This document shows positions 6,777 through 9,426 of a DNA stretch of 9,426 nucleotides, in pieces; position 1 is the stretch's first letter, and each line of letters starts with the position of its first letter. Under the pieces are notes generated by a model, which searched no databases, had not been told where the DNA came from, and was given only the letters and a program-made list of their open reading frames with translations. The position numbers were made by a program, and so were the translations under genes. Source of the stretch: Spirochaetes bacterium RIFOXYC1_FULL_54_7 (GTDB taxonomy: Bacteria; Spirochaetota; Spirochaetia; Treponematales; UBA12059); assembly GCA_001830645.1 (NCBI GenBank), contig MIBM01000056.1, positions 4,714 to 14,139 of the forward strand, given 5' to 3'.

Positions 6777-7429
6777 CAACGGAAACGCACGCATCCTTGG
6801 CGCTGGCCATAGTCCCGCCGGGCAATGTCCTCAGGGATCTGGCCATGATTCGTGGTAAACTATTTACCTTGAATGGCCTTCAAGGTTCAAGGGCCTGGTT
6901 CGACTTTCCTGTCCTGGCCTGGCTTGGACGCAGCCTGGACGGTGGTTTACTAGCCAGCCTGGCCTCTTCCTTTCGATTATCCCTGGAATTCGGCGCACTG
7001 CGGTGGGAGGGTAAACTTCTTGCAATGCCCGTCCAGGCAGGGTTCAATGACGCCATCCTGCCCGGACTCTCTCCGTTCATCCTTGAGCCTCCGGCATCGG
7101 TGTTGGGTGAAGATGCCAACTCCGCTCCCGGTTCCGACAAATGGTGTTATGGCCCCTTTCCGGCAGGAAAAGGCATGATATGTGCCGTACTGGACGAAAC
7201 GTCCCCCAGCTGCATCCCGGTTGGGACAGGACGGGTGGACATACTTGCCGAAGCCACCAGGCTAGCTGGAGAACCGCCCCGGGCAAATGTCTACTCCATC
7301 GCCCTGGTCGAGCTGCACTGGTATCCAGGCCCCAACTACGGATCATCCTGGGCCATACTTTCGTCGGTTGTGGCTGGAAGGATACGCACATCACACAGGT
7401 CGATACCGGTAAACGGCCACACGGCGTAA
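6764..7429 (+). CDS. Unrecognised protein, possibly of LigT/2H-like fold
   Basis: The frame from ATG 6764 to TAA 7427-7429 gives 222 residues. The open frame extends further upstream, but that part overlaps the divergent gene and its promoter, so a longer protein is unlikely. ATG 6764 has no ribosome-binding site. ATG 6845, with AGGGA at 6833-6837, is an alternative, but it would remove the strand-like SLALAIVPP segment. The sequence alternates strands and helices: SLALAIVPPGNVLRDLAMIRG at the start and YSIALVELHWYPGP followed by SSWAILSSVVAG near the end. That layout weakly recalls the LigT / 2'-5' RNA ligase fold. The two catalytic HxT/S motifs of that family are not visible, so the resemblance may be structural only or wrong. 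No signal peptide or membrane segment is seen. The region between this gene and the next is 117 bases and contains a separate promoter. Confidence 0.7.
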   Translation: MHLETTETHASLALAIVPPGNVLRDLAMIRGKLFTLNGLQGSRAWFDFPVLAWLGRSLDGGLLASLASSFRLSLEFGALRWEGKLLAMPVQAGFNDAILPGLSPFILEPPASVLGEDANSAPGSDKWCYGPFPAGKGMICAVLDETSPSCIPVGTGRVDILAEATRLAGEPPRANVYSIALVELHWYPGPNYGSSWAILSSVVAGRIRTSHRSIPVNGHTA

Positions 7430-7449
7430 CGTTGGGAGTCCGCAAGCCT

Positions 7450-7478
7450 TTTCAATCAAGCGTGGCGCGTGGTATAGT
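7450..7478 (+). promoter_or_regulatory. Predicted extended -10 promoter for the beta-barrel and lipoprotein genes
   Basis: TATAGT (7473-7478) is preceded by TGG, which fits an extended -10 element. A weak -35-like TTTCAA (7450-7455) lies 17 nt upstream. Transcription would begin near 7485, leaving about 60 nt of leader before ATG 7547. The two following genes lack an obvious promoter between them and are probably co-transcribed from here. Confidence 0.5.
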
Positions 7479-7497
7479 CTTGCGAGCCCGCACTGTA

Positions 7498-7519
7498 TGC
7501 CGCAGCCCTCACCGCGGCA
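7498..7519 (+). other. Hairpin in the leader of the beta-barrel gene
   Basis: TGCCGC (7498-7503) pairs with GCGGCA (7514-7519) around a 10-nt loop. It lies between the predicted promoter and the GGAGG ribosome-binding site (7538-7542) and has no T-run after it, so it is not an intrinsic terminator. A leader-stability or regulatory role is possible. Six G-C-rich pairs can also arise by chance. Confidence 0.35.
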
Positions 7520-7546
7520 GCAATCACAAGCCTTACCGGAGGATCG

Positions 7547-8149
7547 ATGCGCTCAGCTTACATTGTTTTCATACTGGCCCTTGTGGCCTTGGCTCTACCC
7601 CTTGCAGCCCAGGATATACCGACACCAATAGCAAGTTCTCCCTATGTGGCCTTCGAAAAGGGCGACGGCATCCTGTCACTGACCCTGGGTACCAAGCTGG
7701 CCCTGGCCATATACGACCCGGAGGCGGGATCTTTTGTGTCCGATACCAACATGTATCCAGGTTTTGCCTTTGCTCTCTCGTATGTTCATTTTCTGAACGA
7801 CAACTGGGCCTTTGGCGGAGACCTCGCCGGAGCTTTTATAGGAACCCTTGCTGAACGACGTCTGTTCATGGCGCCTCTTTCTTTCCGGTTTGTCAGGGCC
7901 TTCAATCTGGATCCCTTCATCATTGCCCCTACCGCAGGCCTTGGGATGGCCATACTTTCACTGGGTGAAGACAAGCACATAGACCCCTTGTTCAAATTCG
8001 GCTCATCCTTCTACTGGCGCGCCACTGGCGACATAAGTTATGGCCTGAACTTGCTGTTTGACATTGTCCCCCAGTTCTACGACGACAGTGCCCAGAACCG
8101 TACCGGCTTCTTCATGGACGCCACCTTGTCCGTCGCCTACCACTTATGA
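7547..8149 (+). CDS. Predicted outer-membrane beta-barrel protein
   Basis: This 200-residue protein starts at ATG 7547 with GGAGG at 7538-7542. Residues 1-21 form a signal peptide (MRSAYIV start, hydrophobic core, probable cleavage after PLAA before QD). The mature ~179 residues alternate short amphipathic strands with turns: GILSLTLGTKLALAIYD, GFAFALSYVHFL, WAFGGDLAGAFIG, RLFMAPLSFRFVRAF, FIIAPTAGLGMAI, FGSSFYWRATGDISYGLNL, FFMDATLSVAYHL. That suggests about eight strands, the size of small OmpW/OmpX-like barrels, of which spirochaetes such as Treponema pallidum are known to carry members. The C-terminal residue is Leu and the last strand is aromatic-poor, as can occur in spirochaete barrels. 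The stop overlaps an ATG at 8146, but the next gene's better start is at 8182. A role in the outer membrane is likely; transport or adhesion function is unknown. Confidence 0.8.
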   Translation: MRSAYIVFILALVALALPLAAQDIPTPIASSPYVAFEKGDGILSLTLGTKLALAIYDPEAGSFVSDTNMYPGFAFALSYVHFLNDNWAFGGDLAGAFIGTLAERRLFMAPLSFRFVRAFNLDPFIIAPTAGLGMAILSLGEDKHIDPLFKFGSSFYWRATGDISYGLNLLFDIVPQFYDDSAQNRTGFFMDATLSVAYHL

Positions 8150-8181
8150 GCCTTTTCTATATGCCCTATGGAGAATTACCT

Positions 8182-9354
8182 ATGAACAGAAAAAACTACC
8201 GAACCGTCGTATTGCTTATATTGATTTCCTTGGTTTTCATGGTCGGGGTTTCAGCCTGTACTGATGGGCCGGTTGGCATATTTGCGAGCATAGCCCAGGA
8301 GACGGATATCAATGCCAGCCGGACAGCGGCGTTTGATGGCACCTCTCCTGACTTCGTGGGCAGGCTCGGATCCGATTACTACACAATCATTAACGGCACT
8401 ATCTGGAAGCCTGTGGCTGGTGTATGGAAAAAACTGGCTACAATTCCACCTGGCGTATCCAACGGAACCGCAAGCAGTGCGGCTACAATTGGGGGAGCCA
8501 CTCCCACTCTGTTTGTGACTTTCGGACTTATCGGTGATGGTACACAGAAAGTCTGGTCTACCATCAATGGAACTGACTGGGTTAGCGTAGATGCAACCTT
8601 CGCTGAAAATGGCCAGATTGACAGCTTATTGAGCGCAAACGACCAGCTCTTTGTTGTCACCAGAGCAGACACGACCGTTGATAGTGCTACCACAACATCG
8701 TACTCGGTGTATTTTTGGAATGGCACATCATTTGTTTTAACCGGACCCGGCGGAACAGAACTGACCGATCTAAGCGGCAGGCCAACATCTGTAGCTTTCG
8801 ATGGTACAGATTACTGGCTTACCGCGGGTGAAGCTATCTATCAAGAAGCCACGGCAGATGCTCTTGTTGCGGTAGTGGCAAATCTGCCAGATGATTCGTT
8901 CACCGGGGTGACCACAGATGGAACCAACGTTATCTTTTCCAGCATAAGCGGAAAATTGTACACATACAATGGTTCGGGCGCCTGGCCGGTATCCGGCGTA
9001 TTTGAAAAATCCGATCTACCCCATGCCTTCTCGACACCAACTGTCGTTGACGATGGAACCAACACCTACCTGCTGATCGGAACCAATTACGCAAGCGACG
9101 CAGCCAGCGCATCAGGCTACCTGGAGTTCGATATAAGCACCGAGTTCAATCCGACAACTGCCTCTGCCAGCGAAGGATCGGATTTTGCCGATATCGTCAA
9201 CTTCCAGACTTCTGTCTCGGCAAACTACATATCAAAATTTTATGTAGCCGATGAAGGGGCTGGGAAACTGAGAGTCTTTGCCCTCACCGTGGGCAATGGC
9301 CTCTGGTCAAACTACTTCGATGGCACTTCCTGGTCAGGCTGGGCGCGGGAATAA
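8182..9354 (+). CDS. Predicted lipoprotein, probable beta-propeller
   Basis: ATG 8182 is chosen over the in-frame ATGs at 8146 and 8161 because GGAGA (8170-8174) sits 7 nt upstream and because it gives a clean lipoprotein signal. MNRKNYRT is followed by a hydrophobic stretch and the lipobox VSAC with Cys26. The mature protein (390 residues in all) is Thr/Ser/Gly-rich and beta-rich. DGT or NGT recurs at about residues 52, 71, 94, 119, 129, 180, 207, 246, 291 and 380, often followed by an aromatic or by W (NGTDWVSV, WNGTSF, FDGTSWSGW). Repeats spaced 30-50 residues apart with a W or Y after the turn are the pattern of beta-propeller blades, as in kelch-like or BNR-like proteins. No enzyme motif is visible. 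It should be anchored to a membrane outside the cytoplasm and is 32 bases behind the beta-barrel gene, so a joint envelope role is plausible. Its third positions look somewhat less GC-rich than its neighbours'. Confidence 0.8.
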   Translation: MNRKNYRTVVLLILISLVFMVGVSACTDGPVGIFASIAQETDINASRTAAFDGTSPDFVGRLGSDYYTIINGTIWKPVAGVWKKLATIPPGVSNGTASSAATIGGATPTLFVTFGLIGDGTQKVWSTINGTDWVSVDATFAENGQIDSLLSANDQLFVVTRADTTVDSATTTSYSVYFWNGTSFVLTGPGGTELTDLSGRPTSVAFDGTDYWLTAGEAIYQEATADALVAVVANLPDDSFTGVTTDGTNVIFSSISGKLYTYNGSGAWPVSGVFEKSDLPHAFSTPTVVDDGTNTYLLIGTNYASDAASASGYLEFDISTEFNPTTASASEGSDFADIVNFQTSVSANYISKFYVADEGAGKLRVFALTVGNGLWSNYFDGTSWSGWARE

Positions 9355-9355
9355 G

Positions 9356-9426
9356 TTGAACGACGAGCTGTTTGCGGCTGCCAGGAGCATGGGTTCCGGA
9401 GCGGTCGCTGCGGGACCCCTTGCGGA
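9356..9426 (+). CDS. Start of a further gene, truncated by window end
   Basis: One base after the lipoprotein stop, TTG 9356 opens a frame that continues to the end of the window (NDELFAAARSMGSGAVAAGP...). A GGGA at 9347-9350 lies 5 nt upstream. The visible 23 residues suggest a soluble helix followed by a strand and a Gly-Pro loop. It could be the N-terminus of an enzyme such as an epoxyqueuosine reductase-like protein, but the fragment is too short to name. The real start could also be ATG 9389. Confidence 0.45.
   Translation, partial: MNDELFAAARSMGSGAVAAGPLA

Noticed and set aside
7141..7854. 237-residue open frame on the + strand
   Set aside because: It crosses the end of one gene, a promoter and the signal peptide of the next. 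Its composition (many His, Arg and Cys) is typical of a shadow frame.

Overview
The window reads as bacterial chromosome of roughly 54% GC, most likely from a spirochaete (Treponema/Spirochaeta-like). This rests on two tandem DUF115/MptE-like (Maf-type) proteins of the kind found in Treponema, on spirochaete-style lipoproteins, and on a small predicted outer-membrane beta-barrel. The assignment is an inference from protein character, not from any marker gene. No RNA genes, CRISPR arrays, insertion sequences or integrase signatures were seen. Coding density is very high and no intergenic gap exceeds about 120 bases.

Region 1 (1-4325, + strand) is a tightly packed run of four genes whose ends overlap or nearly touch: the 3' end of a Glu-rich acidic protein, a gene of unknown function split by a ten-A run, and two paralogous DUF115 proteins. 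The split gene is the most interesting item. Its two halves join through a -1 shift at A AAA AAG, the slippery heptamer used by E. coli dnaX. A perfect Shine-Dalgarno-like AGGAGG lies 7 nt upstream, and two predicted RNA hairpins lie downstream. This could be programmed recoding, transcriptional slippage, a phase-variable tract or a homopolymer error; the sequence alone cannot decide. The four genes probably form one translationally coupled operon. The DUF115 pair suggests glycosylation, possibly of flagellin, by analogy with Maf proteins.

Region 2 (4347-6714, - strand) converges on region 1 and holds two overlapping genes. The promoter-proximal gene (5938-6714) looks like a nucleotidyltransferase-like protein with a helical C-terminal domain. 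It overlaps by 20 bases a TTG-initiated lipoprotein carrying an HEASH zinc-protease-like motif (4347-5957).

Region 3 (6715-9426, + strand) starts at a compact divergent promoter with a palindromic AGTATACT that can act as a -10 box in both directions. It reads into an unrecognised 222-residue protein. A second promoter then precedes a secreted beta-barrel protein, followed by a lipoprotein with repeated DGT/NGT motifs that suggests a beta-propeller. The first codons of a further gene run off the window end.
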